This document shows positions 29,051 through 38,436 of a stretch of 64,000 bases of DNA, piece by piece. A program made the position numbers and the translations under genes. The stretch covers positions 620,001-684,000 of the forward strand of contig SZXV01000002.1 of NCBI GenBank assembly GCA_005862225.1, in the 5' to 3' direction. This DNA is from Chlorobium sp. (GTDB lineage Bacteria > Bacteroidota > Chlorobiia > Chlorobiales > Chlorobiaceae). The notes below the pieces were generated by a model. It was not told the DNA's origin and ran no database searches. It worked only from the letters and a program-made list of their open reading frames with translations. Each line of letters starts with the position of its first letter. The stretch's first letter is position 1.

Positions 29051-29764
29051 ATGGATATTTATTGTCGTTCTTCAGGGAGAAGGAAAGGCTTGCAGGAGCA
29101 TGCCAGTATAAAGCCGGAAAGTGATTTTATGGCTGACGGTTGGCGTGTTTTTAAAATTATGGCGGAATTTGTCAGTGGTTTTGAGATGATGTCCGAGGCG
29201 GCTCCGGCAGTGAGCGTTTTCGGTTCTACAAGGGTCTCAGCAGGAAGTCCGGAGTATATGCTTGCTGAAAAGCTTGGTCGTCTGCTTGCCACTGAAGGGT
29301 TTTCGGTCATTACGGGAGGTGGTCCTGGTGTTATGGAGGCGGCAAACAAGGGCGCCCAAAATGCAGGAGGAGAGTCCATTGGATTTCATATCCAGCTTCC
29401 AAACCAGCAACAGCCCAACCATTATATTGATCATGACAAGCTTGTGACTTTTCAGTATTTTTTTGTGCGTAAAGTTATGTTCATAAAATACGCACAGGCA
29501 TTTATCGCTCTTCCGGGTGGTTTCGGTACGCTTGATGAAGTTATGGAAGCCATCACGATTATATACACAGGAAAAAGCGAACGGTTTCCTGTTATATTAC
29601 TGGGTAAAAGTTACTGGGAAGGGTTGTATCGCTGGATTGAGGATACCATGCAGAAGGAGAGGGGCTATATCAGTCCTGGAGCACTTGACTTTATCTTTCT
29701 TGAAGATAGTGCTGAAGATGTTATTGCGGTGATCAACAGATTTTATAATGAAAGTGTCAGTTAA
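29051..29764 (+). CDS. LOG-family nucleotide 5'-monophosphate phosphoribohydrolase (TIGR00730)
   Basis: LOG-family enzymes cleave ribose 5-phosphate from cytokinin or purine nucleoside monophosphates. The two signatures are present: GGGPGVMEAANKGA (about residue 98) and LPGGFGTLDEVMEAIT (about 157). The core begins with VSVFGSTRVSAGSP near residue 54; the first 40-45 residues are an extension seen in the longer type of the family. In bacteria without cytokinin signalling the role is usually thought to be nucleotide clean-up. Its stop overlaps the stop of the converging haem-binding gene within a single TTAA. Confidence 0.88.
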   Translation: MDIYCRSSGRRKGLQEHASIKPESDFMADGWRVFKIMAEFVSGFEMMSEAAPAVSVFGSTRVSAGSPEYMLAEKLGRLLATEGFSVITGGGPGVMEAANKGAQNAGGESIGFHIQLPNQQQPNHYIDHDKLVTFQYFFVRKVMFIKYAQAFIALPGGFGTLDEVMEAITIIYTGKSERFPVILLGKSYWEGLYRWIEDTMQKERGYISPGALDFIFLEDSAEDVIAVINRFYNESVS

Positions 29765-30222
29765 TTTTTGAACCCGGTACTCTCCTGTTTTTCAAAAGTT
29801 GCTTTCAGCCATTGCAACAGCTCTCTGGATTGACTTTCCGTGAGTTTTGCACTTGGTTCCATGAAGTAATAGATGCGTTGATGAGCAGTTCCTTCCAGAA
29901 TAACGCTCCTGATTTTACTTCTTGACCGTTTGATTTTAGTATTATTTGTATTGTTCCATGTAGAAAAATTCAGGGCAGTTCTGCCTGAAGCCACGGTGGA
30001 GACGGTCAGCCATGATACCGGGGCGACGTAGGCAATGGATGTCCATCGGGTTTCGTTTGAGTGGCAATCATAACAGGCCTGTTTCAGAAAACTTTTTATG
30101 GTGTCAGGGAGTTGAATTTCGGAATCCGCTGGAGGGTTGATGCGTTGAAGTGGTACAAACTGGATAACCATGAGCCAGAGAATTGACCAGCTTGCTATGG
30201 ATTTAAACGAAACAGTCATCAT
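29761..30222 (-). CDS. haem-binding domain protein (Haem_bd type, CxxCH)
   Basis: From MM at 30222 the protein is 153 residues: an N-terminal hydrophobic export or anchor segment (about 8-25), then ACYDCHSNETRWTS with a single c-type haem site (CxxCH), followed by IAYVAPVSWLTVSTVASGRTALNFSTW and a C-terminal helix, matching the Haem_bd family order. The track frame extends to 30609, but the extra 129 codons run through the divergent regulator gene and show no coding character. It is presumably a periplasmic electron carrier or haem sensor; the partner is unknown. It diverges from the small HTH gene with a 51-base gap. Confidence 0.82.
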   Translation of the reverse strand: MMTVSFKSIASWSILWLMVIQFVPLQRINPPADSEIQLPDTIKSFLKQACYDCHSNETRWTSIAYVAPVSWLTVSTVASGRTALNFSTWNNTNNTKIKRSRSKIRSVILEGTAHQRIYYFMEPSAKLTESQSRELLQWLKATFEKQESTGFKN

Positions 30223-30273
30223 TGCCCGAATATGAATTGTGTTGGTATTTCTTATAATTAAAAGCGTATTATT

Positions 30274-30612
30274 GTGATATTCCCCTGTGAAAAAGCTGTG
30301 TGGTATTATCTGCCTCAAATCAGGGCCGATCTTGCTATCGAACTTGTTAAAACAGGTATAACTCAGTCGATGGCTGCAAAGAAACTTGGTGTTACACCTG
30401 CTGCTGTTTCTCAGTATATCCATAAAAAACGAGGTACGCAATCGCCAAAAAGCAGTACCTACAAGCTCGAAATTGAGGCGGCGGTCAAAAAGATGTGTGG
30501 TGAAGAGGTATTGTCCGCTGACCTTTCGCGTATTGTGTGCAACTGTTGTCGGATGTTGCAAAAAGAGGAAGAGGGTGAAGGATGTGGCCTTACGACTACA
30601 GCTCAACAATAA
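30274..30612 (+). CDS. Xre-type HTH regulator with C-terminal cysteine motif (COG2522-like)
   Basis: A 112-residue protein starting on GTG. Residues about 28-55 are a Cro/C1-type helix-turn-helix ([27 protein letters not shown]). The C-terminal part has CNCCRML preceded by a further Cys, a cluster typical of the predicted COG2522 regulators found in archaea and some bacteria, and suited to metal or Fe-S binding or redox sensing. No ligand is known to me. It diverges from a haem-binding protein gene, which may be a target, and its last 17 bases overlap the end of bshC on the other strand. Confidence 0.78.
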   Translation: MIFPCEKAVWYYLPQIRADLAIELVKTGITQSMAAKKLGVTPAAVSQYIHKKRGTQSPKSSTYKLEIEAAVKKMCGEEVLSADLSRIVCNCCRMLQKEEEGEGCGLTTTAQQ

Positions 30613-32287
30613 TGTGTGCTTCCGTTGAATAACCGTTGAGAAGGTTTTTCAGAGTGTCAATCAACTCCATTCCATATTTGTTGAGATAATAAAAAATATT
30701 GATAAGCCTTTCCTGAGGTAGTCCTTCCGGAAAAAGAGCGGTTTCTGCTTTCAGAATCTGCTCAAGGAGATCTTCATGTTTGCGTCTGCTGGCTTTCCAT
30801 GTTTTCTGCTCAATACCTTCGATAATTTTTTCTGACTGGACTGATGATGCTGCTAACAGCGGTTCAAGAGTCGGGTCAATTTTGGCAAGCACTGGACCGA
30901 GAGCGGCCAATGTTCGACGAATCTGCTCTTTGGTCTCTTCGAAAAGGGCCTCAAGCTGGGGGTTTTCGGAGATTCCAACGGCATTTTTCTTGAGTTGTTG
31001 CAGGTTACTAAAGACCGCGAAATAAATTTGCTTGCGCGAAAATCCCGGTTTGCCTGTAACCTGAAGCAATTTATCCATAATTCGGCTTATTTTTGGCTCA
31101 ACCAGCGTAAAGCTTCCTCGGGGAATAATAAACGGCATGGTTATACCAAAATGCTCGTAATTTTTCCGGTATTGTGCAAGGTAGCTTATCTCTCCGGGAC
31201 CGGCAATGCAGGCGAAGGAAGGCAGGACATAATCCTGGACAATAGGTCTGAGAACGACGTTTGGGCTGAATTGTTCAGGGTGATCCTGACACAATTCAAG
31301 CATCTGGTGTTTAGAGTAGCGCTGTTTGTCGGGCACAATCAAGAAAGAGTCCTCTGTGGGCTGTTCTATTTTCTGTCGCTGGCCATGATGGTTGATGTAA
31401 TAGAGGTTGACTGATCTTGGTTTTGACTGTGCTGAGTAGCCAAGATTTTCAAGACGGGTACTTTGGGAGACGACATTGTATGAAGATGCTGGCGAGGATG
31501 AGAGTTCACGTAAAAAAATACTGGACGAAAGCTTCTTGAACTCTGGATCCTGGCTTGATAACAGAATCAGCGGTTGTTCTTTGAAGAGCCGCATCATGGT
31601 GCTGGCAAAGCTTATCTCAAAAGTGTTCCCGGGAAAGTAACACTCCGTGAGTATATCCGATATGGTGTTTTTGTAGGTTGAATCGGGCATGAGCCTCAAA
31701 AACTCAGTGACTGTCCGGTTAATCTCCTCACTGAAGCAGGAGTTGGCAACCATCTGCTCAGGCATGCGCCTGTAGGGCTCCTGCTTGAAATGAATAACCT
31801 GATTTTCCGAAAAAATAGCAGTGTGGGCCGATTCGTCATAGTCGTGGTCTTCACCTTCAAGCCAGAAGATCGGCACAAAATTGTATTCGGGAAAGAGCGT
31901 TTTCTGCCGTTCGGCAAAAATTATTGCAGTAAGAGCTTTATAGATGGTGTAAAGCGGCCCTGTAAAGAGGCCCAGTTGCTGTCCGGTCACAATGGCCATA
32001 CATCGAGGTGAGCGAAGCTTTTCAATCTCCCTGAGATGAAGCGCAGTGCCCCCCCAGCGACTGTTTTGACGCGAAAGCATCCGTACAAGGGCTTCCCGAT
32101 CAAATGTTCTCGAGCTGAGTAATCCAAGCTGACGGTAGTAATCGGCTTCCCGTTGATAATCAAGGTGAAAACACTCAGCAACCAGATCTGACCGTTCAGG
32201 GCAGTCGGATGTATAGTCACGAAAAAGCTTTGAAAATCCTTTTTTTGGTGTCAGGATATTTTTATAGTCAAGCAGAAAGGTATTCAC
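30596..32287 (-). CDS. bshC: bacillithiol synthase, cysteine-adding enzyme
   Basis: BshC adds cysteine to glucosaminyl-malate in the last step of bacillithiol synthesis. It shows the family's [35 protein letters not shown] (the nucleotide-site signature) and [24 protein letters not shown], and a long C-terminal coiled coil (about 430-520). The track opens at TTG 32317 inside surE; GTG 32287, five bases after the surE stop, gives [10 protein letters not shown] and 563 residues, and is my choice, though not certain. Green sulfur bacteria contain N-methyl-bacillithiol, so the gene fits. It is the last gene of a patatin-surE-bshC run; bshA and bshB are not in the window. Confidence 0.93.
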   Translation of the reverse strand: MNTFLLDYKNILTPKKGFSKLFRDYTSDCPERSDLVAECFHLDYQREADYYRQLGLLSSRTFDREALVRMLSRQNSRWGGTALHLREIEKLRSPRCMAIVTGQQLGLFTGPLYTIYKALTAIIFAERQKTLFPEYNFVPIFWLEGEDHDYDESAHTAIFSENQVIHFKQEPYRRMPEQMVANSCFSEEINRTVTEFLRLMPDSTYKNTISDILTECYFPGNTFEISFASTMMRLFKEQPLILLSSQDPEFKKLSSSIFLRELSSSPASSYNVVSQSTRLENLGYSAQSKPRSVNLYYINHHGQRQKIEQPTEDSFLIVPDKQRYSKHQMLELCQDHPEQFSPNVVLRPIVQDYVLPSFACIAGPGEISYLAQYRKNYEHFGITMPFIIPRGSFTLVEPKISRIMDKLLQVTGKPGFSRKQIYFAVFSNLQQLKKNAVGISENPQLEALFEETKEQIRRTLAALGPVLAKIDPTLEPLLAASSVQSEKIIEGIEQKTWKASRRKHEDLLEQILKAETALFPEGLPQERLINIFYYLNKYGMELIDTLKNLLNGYSTEAHIIVEL

Positions 32288-32291
32288 TGTT

Positions 32292-33062
32292 TTATTTTTG
32301 CAGGTTCCATTGTTCAAGAGTGTTGATATAGCTGTGGTTGGTCAGGTCGCATGAAATTGGTGTGACAGCGACATAATTCTGACGAACAGCAAATTCATCT
32401 TTGCGAACAGTATCATCAAGCAGGGAGAGGGTGCCATTCAGCCAGTAGTAGGGGTTGCCGAACATATCGTTTCGTTCAATGGCATCTTCCTCCCATCGGG
32501 ACAGTCCCTGTTCAGTGATCATTATTCCTGCAATCTGCGATTCCGGGATGTTTGGAATATTGGCAGAAAGAATAGTGTCTGACGGAAGCCCTTCAAGAAG
32601 CACTTTTTTTGCCAGTTTGCGTGCAAATTTTCCTGCGTAAGTAAAGTCGGCATGTTCGTATGTTGTCAGTGAAAAGGCCAAAGAGGTAATTCCCTGAATA
32701 GCGCCTTCCAGAGCTGCGGCTACCGTGCCCGAATAGATCGTATTGATGGCCGTGTTGCTGCCATAGTTGATGCCTGAAACAATAAGATCCGGTTTTGATG
32801 GCAGAATATGGCTCAGTGCGACTTTGATGCAGTCTACAGGAGTCCCGGATACTGTATAGCCAAAAAACCGACCGTTTTTCAGGAATTTTTTGATTCTTAA
32901 TGGCGTCCCGAGAGTCATTGCATGGCTCATTCCACTGTGTGGTTCAGCCGGAGCGACGACGGTAACCCGTCCGATTTTTTTCATTGCCGCAGCAAGAGCG
33001 TGGATCCCCTCACCTTCAATGCCGTCATCATTACAGACCAGTATGTGCGGTTTCTGTTGCAT
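32292..33062 (-). CDS. surE: 5'/3'-nucleotidase SurE
   Basis: Metal-dependent phosphatase of nucleoside monophosphates. The metal-site motif [10 protein letters not shown] lies at the N-terminus, followed by [16 protein letters not shown] and the [25 protein letters not shown] core; the 256-residue length is normal. ATG 33062 ([14 protein letters not shown]) is chosen because family proteins begin a few residues before NDDG; ATG 33089 and the track start at 33137 would add residues without a family counterpart. It sits 102 bases downstream of the patatin gene and 4 bases before bshC on the same strand. Confidence 0.94.
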   Translation of the reverse strand: MQQKPHILVCNDDGIEGEGIHALAAAMKKIGRVTVVAPAEPHSGMSHAMTLGTPLRIKKFLKNGRFFGYTVSGTPVDCIKVALSHILPSKPDLIVSGINYGSNTAINTIYSGTVAAALEGAIQGITSLAFSLTTYEHADFTYAGKFARKLAKKVLLEGLPSDTILSANIPNIPESQIAGIMITEQGLSRWEEDAIERNDMFGNPYYWLNGTLSLLDDTVRKDEFAVRQNYVAVTPISCDLTNHSYINTLEQWNLQK

Positions 33063-33164
33063 GTCCACGCGGCTCTGTGTGTTTCTCATAAAAAAGTTGC
33101 AGTGTCTGATGTCTCGCGGGTACGTCGGATCTGTCAAGTGTGTAAAAGTACAAAAAACTTCAGC

Positions 33165-35999
33165 TTAAAAGTTATGGCCGATACTGAAATAAATAATGGT
33201 TCTCGAAAATTTCAACGATGTTGATGGAACTCCATAATGGTTTTCAGGAAAAGAAAAAGCTTTTGATACAGTAAGGCTTGTCGGGCCAAGCGGGGTTTCC
33301 CATATCAAGCTGCTTCCAATGCCGTGAATAAGATATGCCGGAGAGATATCGTTCAGTTTTTCCCAGACATTGCCGACATTGTAATGAAGGAGCAGTGATG
33401 TTGGAAAAATAATATCAAACGATGGTTTGTAAGCGAAGTGCATTCCGGCCGCCGCCATATTGTTGCATGGAAGCTCATTTTCCTGTAATCCGATGAATCT
33501 TTGACTATATGTCGTTCCCGGTCCTCCGAGAAAAAATTTTTCGGACAGGCGGGTATTGCTGCTGCTCAAGCCGAACAGGCCAGAAAGTTGCAGTGTTGTT
33601 TTGCTTCCCAGGGGAATATTTTCTTCGTGATTACCGGACACCTGCCAGAAAACTTCATGATTATCAAAAACTACCGGGGTAATGGAATATCTCAAGTTTG
33701 TATAGGCTCCTGATGTGGGAATCAGCGGGTGGTTTCTCGAATCGAGGGTAAATTGAGTGCCGACTGAGAGCATCGTGCTGTTTCCGGTCTTCAGTGGAGC
33801 GCTCATGTTCAGTTCGCAATAGGATTGTGCATTTTGAAGGGTTATATCAGCAATCAACTGTCCGTTTTTTCGGATTCTTGTGCCAAAAGCTGAGTTGATT
33901 CCATACTTCTGAATTCCATAATTTTGTAAATCCCCGGAAATATCCCGATGCTCAAAAGAGTGCTGGTCGTAAAACAGACGGGAAGACATTGTCAGATGTG
34001 ACTTTCCTATTCTTGGCATATTGAGTTCAAGGGCGGACACATAGCTCTTTTTTCCAGCTTTCAGCCAGCCACCGACAGAACTCGTCGTTCCTCTAAAATT
34101 TTCGTTTCTGACATCGACGAGGAACTGTGCGTTGTTCGTTTCGTCGTAGCGTAATCCGAGCCTGAGCACGGATGATGGCTTTTCTTCAAGAGAAAAGTTG
34201 AGGAAAGGATTCTTGTCAGTCGCAGATGATGCGGAGATGGATACACGATTAAAAACGCCAGTTTCGTAAAGATTATTGATCGATTCCTCAGCCTTTTGTA
34301 AATGGAACGCCTGCGTGGTGTCGATTTTGATCTCTCGTTGTATTGGCGTGATTCCCGTGATATTTTTATCAGTGCGTATTTCAATACCTTCGGGTTTTCC
34401 TGAAGATACTTCAATGTGTAAAGAGTCTTTTTTCAGGGAGGTACTTTTTATGGTGACAAGGCTGTATCCTTTTTTTCGGAATGCTGATATCAGTGATTCA
34501 AGTGCCGTTGTGCCTGCCGCATTGGTATAGAGGCATTGCGTCACTGGCCTGAAGCAACGCTCAATCTCCTCTGTCGAAAGAGCATCAGGCGGTCCACCTG
34601 TAATGCTGATGCCGTTTATTGTCGGAAGTGCATCAAGATGAAAGAGCACTGTTTTACGGTGTATGTCGAGTTCGGCATAGACTCTCGAAAAAAGATCCGT
34701 TGCCAGGAGATCCTCAAGGGCTTTGTTCAGGTCAGTGGCATTTCGGAGAATAACCGAAACAAGAGGGTCAAGTCTGGGGTTTTCTTGCTCAAAGAGAGCT
34801 GTTTTTGTAAAAGATCCAATAGCGACTCCTTTTGGACAACTTTTTTTGATATGGTGTTGAATAGTTTTTGCAGCAACTTTGCCTTCAGCATACCCCGCAT
34901 CAACCAGAGCCTTGATATTGAAAAAGTTGGTAGCTTTATGATCGCCGAGTTTGGGAGTTATCACTATATCTGCTTTGGCAAGCTGCGCAGGATACTGTAA
35001 TTTTGTAAGGATTGTCATGGCTTGATCGGCGGCTTTCCATGGAAGATCAAGCTCACCTCCGGTAGTATACATACTGCCATGCGTATCAACTGCAATTTTA
35101 TACTCTGCATGAAACGTTTCAAGCTCATCTACCGGGAGGTTTGCAACGAGTCCTCCGTCAACCAACTGATAATTGTTCCGTTTGATGGGTTCGAAAAGAA
35201 TGGGGATAGTGCTGCTTGCCCTTATTGCTTCTGAGAGAGAGCCGCTTGAAAGTGTTATACGCATTCCAGAAACCAAGTCGGTCGATACGGCCCTGAAATT
35301 GATCGGAAAAGTTGAAAAATCACCTGAAGGATGATAAAGAGCGTTCAGCGCCAGGAGATCGAGGGTGGCAGTCATCTCCTGGGTGGACTGAAGGGAGGTT
35401 GGGATGAGAAGTTTCAGTTTTTCAAAACGGATTGCGACGGAAGCGCGGTCCCGGATGCGCTGCTGTTCAAGAAAAATATTTGATCGGGAATAATCATTAT
35501 GAAGAGAAACAAGAGATTGCCAGGGGAGAGTCTGGACAATTTCTTCAAGTTCCTCCGGGCGGTATCCGCAACTGTAAAGACCTCCGATAATGGCGCCCAT
35601 ACTTGTTCCGGCAATACAATCAATGGTAATCCCTGCTTCATCAAGCGCCTTGAGGACGCCTATTTGCGAAAGGCCGTTTGCTCCGCCTCCTGAAAGTGCC
35701 AGCCCGACAGTTTTTCTTGCTGGTCTCATGGCCGGGAATAAAGCGTAGCGATGCAGGGGAAGTTTAAGGGTATCGGGATAGACCAGGGTGCTCTGCGACG
35801 CACCGGCATCAGGTTGTGCGGTTATTTCCATGAGAAAAGTGGCGCTGAGCAGTGCTGCCAGGCAGAAAATAAGTCTGACGTTCAACAACGGTGGTTCTCC
35901 TCGTTTATTAAGTCTTGATAACGGTTTTATGCGTACTGTTTTTGAGATCTCCTGTGGACTTGATATCTTCAGCTTTAATGTATAACCTTTAGTCTTCAT
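33165..35999 (-). CDS. patatin-like phospholipase fused to POTRA and BamA-type beta-barrel (type Vd, PlpD-like)
   Basis: A 944-residue outer-membrane protein of the patatin-type (Vd) autotransporter class. A hydrophobic signal segment (about 40-60) follows an unusually long basic N-region. The patatin lipase domain (about 96-300) has the oxyanion GGGANG, nucleophile GTSMGA (Ser about 133) and the partner Asp in VDGGL. POTRA-like domains follow (about 430-590; [18 protein letters not shown]), then a 16-strand barrel of the BamA/Omp85 class ending in IGHNF. It would hydrolyse phospholipid acyl esters at the cell surface. The ATG 35999 is chosen; the track's 36008 ATG shares the CATG palindrome with the accD start. 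Confidence 0.93.
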   Translation of the reverse strand: MKTKGYTLKLKISSPQEISKTVRIKPLSRLNKRGEPPLLNVRLIFCLAALLSATFLMEITAQPDAGASQSTLVYPDTLKLPLHRYALFPAMRPARKTVGLALSGGGANGLSQIGVLKALDEAGITIDCIAGTSMGAIIGGLYSCGYRPEELEEIVQTLPWQSLVSLHNDYSRSNIFLEQQRIRDRASVAIRFEKLKLLIPTSLQSTQEMTATLDLLALNALYHPSGDFSTFPINFRAVSTDLVSGMRITLSSGSLSEAIRASSTIPILFEPIKRNNYQLVDGGLVANLPVDELETFHAEYKIAVDTHGSMYTTGGELDLPWKAADQAMTILTKLQYPAQLAKADIVITPKLGDHKATNFFNIKALVDAGYAEGKVAAKTIQHHIKKSCPKGVAIGSFTKTALFEQENPRLDPLVSVILRNATDLNKALEDLLATDLFSRVYAELDIHRKTVLFHLDALPTINGISITGGPPDALSTEEIERCFRPVTQCLYTNAAGTTALESLISAFRKKGYSLVTIKSTSLKKDSLHIEVSSGKPEGIEIRTDKNITGITPIQREIKIDTTQAFHLQKAEESINNLYETGVFNRVSISASSATDKNPFLNFSLEEKPSSVLRLGLRYDETNNAQFLVDVRNENFRGTTSSVGGWLKAGKKSYVSALELNMPRIGKSHLTMSSRLFYDQHSFEHRDISGDLQNYGIQKYGINSAFGTRIRKNGQLIADITLQNAQSYCELNMSAPLKTGNSTMLSVGTQFTLDSRNHPLIPTSGAYTNLRYSITPVVFDNHEVFWQVSGNHEENIPLGSKTTLQLSGLFGLSSSNTRLSEKFFLGGPGTTYSQRFIGLQENELPCNNMAAAGMHFAYKPSFDIIFPTSLLLHYNVGNVWEKLNDISPAYLIHGIGSSLIWETPLGPTSLTVSKAFSFPENHYGVPSTSLKFSRTIIYFSIGHNF

Positions 36000-36006
36000 T
36001 GTAAAC

Positions 36007-36846
36007 ATGGCTTGGTTTCAACGGGTAAAACCCTCAATACGTCCGACCGACAAGCGAGATATGCCGGAAGGGTTGTGGTGGAAATGTGAAAAGTGTGGAG
36101 CGATGCTTCACAAGAAACAGCTTGAAGACTACGTCTATACCTGTTTGCAATGCAGTCATCATTTCAGAATATCTCCTTACAAGTATTTTTCGATCCTTTT
36201 TGATGGAGACAGGTACTCCGAGTTTGACGATGATCTGCGTGCGGCGGATCCACTCTGTTTTACCGATACAAAAAAATATCCTGACAGGGTCCATGATACT
36301 ATTGAAAAGAAGGGAAAAACAGAAGCCTGCCGGAATGCTTATGGAGAATGCGGAGGCAGCTCTCTTGTTGTTTCTGCAATGGATTTTGGCTTTATCGGTG
36401 GTTCAATGGGCTCTGTTGTTGGTGAAAAAATAGCGCGTGCTGTTGATAAATCGCTTGAGCTGAATGCTCCCCTTCTTGTCATTTCCCAGTCAGGAGGAGC
36501 CCGGATGATGGAGGGTGCTTTCAGTCTTATGCAGATGGCCAAAACTGCCGCCAGGCTTACAAGGCTCAGCGAAAAAAAACTGCCCTATATCTCTCTTCTG
36601 ACTGATCCGACTATGGGAGGGATTACCGCCTCTTTTGCCATGCTTGGAGATATCAATATCAGCGAACCGAAAGCCCTGATAGGGTTTGCAGGCCCAAGAG
36701 TTATCCGGGATACCATCAAAAGAGACCTGCCTGAAGGGTTTCAACGCGCCGAATTTTTGCTTGATCATGGTTTCCTTGATCGGATTATCTCCCGGAGGGA
36801 ACTGAAAAGCGAACTGGTCGCTCTGCTTGGTTTGTTGAAGGTTTAG
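36007..36846 (+). CDS. accD: acetyl-CoA carboxylase carboxyltransferase subunit beta
   Basis: With AccA it transfers the carboxyl group from biotin to acetyl-CoA, giving malonyl-CoA for fatty acids. The N-terminal zinc ribbon (CEKCGAML and CLQCSHHF, about 27-49) and the crotonase-like core ([53 protein letters not shown]) are intact; 279 residues is normal. [11 protein letters not shown] is the standard start, although no ribosome site precedes it and it diverges immediately from the patatin gene. It converges with thyX, leaving two bases between the stops. Confidence 0.97.
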   Translation: MAWFQRVKPSIRPTDKRDMPEGLWWKCEKCGAMLHKKQLEDYVYTCLQCSHHFRISPYKYFSILFDGDRYSEFDDDLRAADPLCFTDTKKYPDRVHDTIEKKGKTEACRNAYGECGGSSLVVSAMDFGFIGGSMGSVVGEKIARAVDKSLELNAPLLVISQSGGARMMEGAFSLMQMAKTAARLTRLSEKKLPYISLLTDPTMGGITASFAMLGDINISEPKALIGFAGPRVIRDTIKRDLPEGFQRAEFLLDHGFLDRIISRRELKSELVALLGLLKV

Positions 36847-36848
36847 CT

Positions 36849-37514
36849 TCAACATGTTGAGCGCCAGTTCAGTGCTGTAGCAGTGACAGGGAATTGTTCC
36901 ATGAAAATCTTTTTGATTTCAAGGGCAATTTCCTGGTGCTCCTGTTGAGTGCTTTTATCAGTTCTTACCTCCAGATAATGGATCCAGCTTCTTACCGATC
37001 CCTTCATATACAGTTTGGTTTGAGTGCCCAGCGGAAGAAGCACTCTTGCACATTCCTTTGCAATACCCTTTTCAAGCGCCAGATTGTATTCTTCAAGCGC
37101 ATGTCGGGCAATGCGATCCTGTGAGTCATTAAACCACTGTATTGTTGTTTCATCAAGATCGTTCAGGGAGTTTTGGCGGTTTTTGCTGTCCTGCCGCCTT
37201 GGCTGGTATCGCTCAATCTCCTGTGCTTTGGCGTACCGCTGTGAGAATTCCTGAAACTGGAAACTTTTGTGGCGGAGAATTTGTGGTGAAATGGCTCTTG
37301 AGGTCACAATTTCAACCGTCATATCCACCATTTCAAAGACGCTCCAGTGCTTGTGAGTAATACAGTAAGCGAGCAGCTTTTCATAATCGAGAGTCTCCTG
37401 GTGAGGGCTCGATACTCTTGCGCAGTAGGCAATAAGTCCCTCAGGGGAGAGTGTCTGGTTCTCAACCTGAATAAGCGGGGATGTTACTGAAATGAGGCGA
37501 ACCAGCATTTTCAT
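36849..37514 (-). CDS. thyX: FAD-dependent thymidylate synthase
   Basis: ThyX makes dTMP from dUMP with methylenetetrahydrofolate, using FAD. The 221-residue protein has [13 protein letters not shown], the signature region [17 protein letters not shown], and [28 protein letters not shown] near the end. In the classical ThyX motif RHRx7S the third residue is Arg; here it is Lys (RHK). The rest of the motif, including the distal Ser and Arg, is present, so I expect an active enzyme. No thyA is in the window. It diverges from clpP. Confidence 0.95.
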   Translation of the reverse strand: MKMLVRLISVTSPLIQVENQTLSPEGLIAYCARVSSPHQETLDYEKLLAYCITHKHWSVFEMVDMTVEIVTSRAISPQILRHKSFQFQEFSQRYAKAQEIERYQPRRQDSKNRQNSLNDLDETTIQWFNDSQDRIARHALEEYNLALEKGIAKECARVLLPLGTQTKLYMKGSVRSWIHYLEVRTDKSTQQEHQEIALEIKKIFMEQFPVTATALNWRSTC

Positions 37515-37742
37515 CAGGGTTTTGACGTTGATTGAGCTAAAATATAGAGAAACTGCTCCATTTTTCCTGCTTATTACTCCGGGGCCAGGCTTCCTTTTTT
37601 ACTAATTGAAGCCGGATCTCTTGATTTATTGTTGTCACTGCGTATTTTGCACATCAGTATCCGGAGTTCCTTCATCAGGCTTCAGGGGTGGAGTTATTTG
37701 GAGCCAATCCGGTTCTTACCAATTTCAAACAATAGGGTACTT

Positions 37743-38420
37743 ATGGCAAATATTAATTTCGGGTTTGAACATCATGCCAGAAAAATGTATTCAGGCGCTA
37801 TAGAACAGGGAATTACGAACACTCTTGTGCCGATGGTTATAGAGACGTCAGGGCGGGGCGAGAGAGCGTTTGATATTTTTTCAAGGCTTTTGCGCGAACG
37901 CATTATTTTTCTCGGAAGCGGGATTGATGAACATGTCGCCGGCCTGATTATGGCTCAGCTTATTTTTCTCGAGTCTGAAGATCCGGAACGGGATATTTAT
38001 ATCTATGTCAACTCTCCGGGTGGCAGTGTCTCTGCCGGTCTCGGCATATATGACACCATGCAGTATATTCGTCCGGAAGTCTCAACAGTCTGTGTCGGTA
38101 TGGCTGCAAGCATGGGTGCATTTCTTCTTGCCAGCGGAGCAAAAGGAAAAAGAGCTTCACTTCCTCATTCAAGGATTATGATTCATCAGCCCTCCGGTGG
38201 CGCGCATGGGCAGGAGACTGATATTATTATCCAGGCGCGGGAAATAGAGAAGATCCGCAGGTTGCTTGATGAACTGCTTGCCAAACATACAGGCAAGGAG
38301 GTGCAGCAGGTAAGGGAGGACTCGGAAAGGGATCGCTGGATGAACGCACAGGAGGCGCTTGATTATGGTATTATCGATGCCATTTTTGAAAAACGACCCC
38401 TGCCTGAAAAAAAGGACTAA
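37743..38420 (+). CDS. clpP: ATP-dependent Clp protease proteolytic subunit
   Basis: Serine protease core of ClpXP/ClpAP. Catalytic Ser in [14 protein letters not shown] (about 123), His in [10 protein letters not shown] (about 148) and the later Asp are present, as is the substrate groove [20 protein letters not shown]. The track frame begins at 37629, but [11 protein letters not shown] at 37743 starts a normal 225-residue protein, slightly longer than E. coli ClpP at the N-terminus. valS starts 16 bases after its stop, so the two are probably co-transcribed. clpX is not in the window. Confidence 0.96.
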   Translation: MANINFGFEHHARKMYSGAIEQGITNTLVPMVIETSGRGERAFDIFSRLLRERIIFLGSGIDEHVAGLIMAQLIFLESEDPERDIYIYVNSPGGSVSAGLGIYDTMQYIRPEVSTVCVGMAASMGAFLLASGAKGKRASLPHSRIMIHQPSGGAHGQETDIIIQAREIEKIRRLLDELLAKHTGKEVQQVREDSERDRWMNAQEALDYGIIDAIFEKRPLPEKKD

Positions 38421-38436
38421 CCCGAACGATGTTATC

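Noticed and set aside
30222-30609. N-terminal extension of the haem-binding protein frame
   Set aside because: The extra codons run antisense through the HTH regulator gene; the hydrophobic signal segment begins only at 30222.
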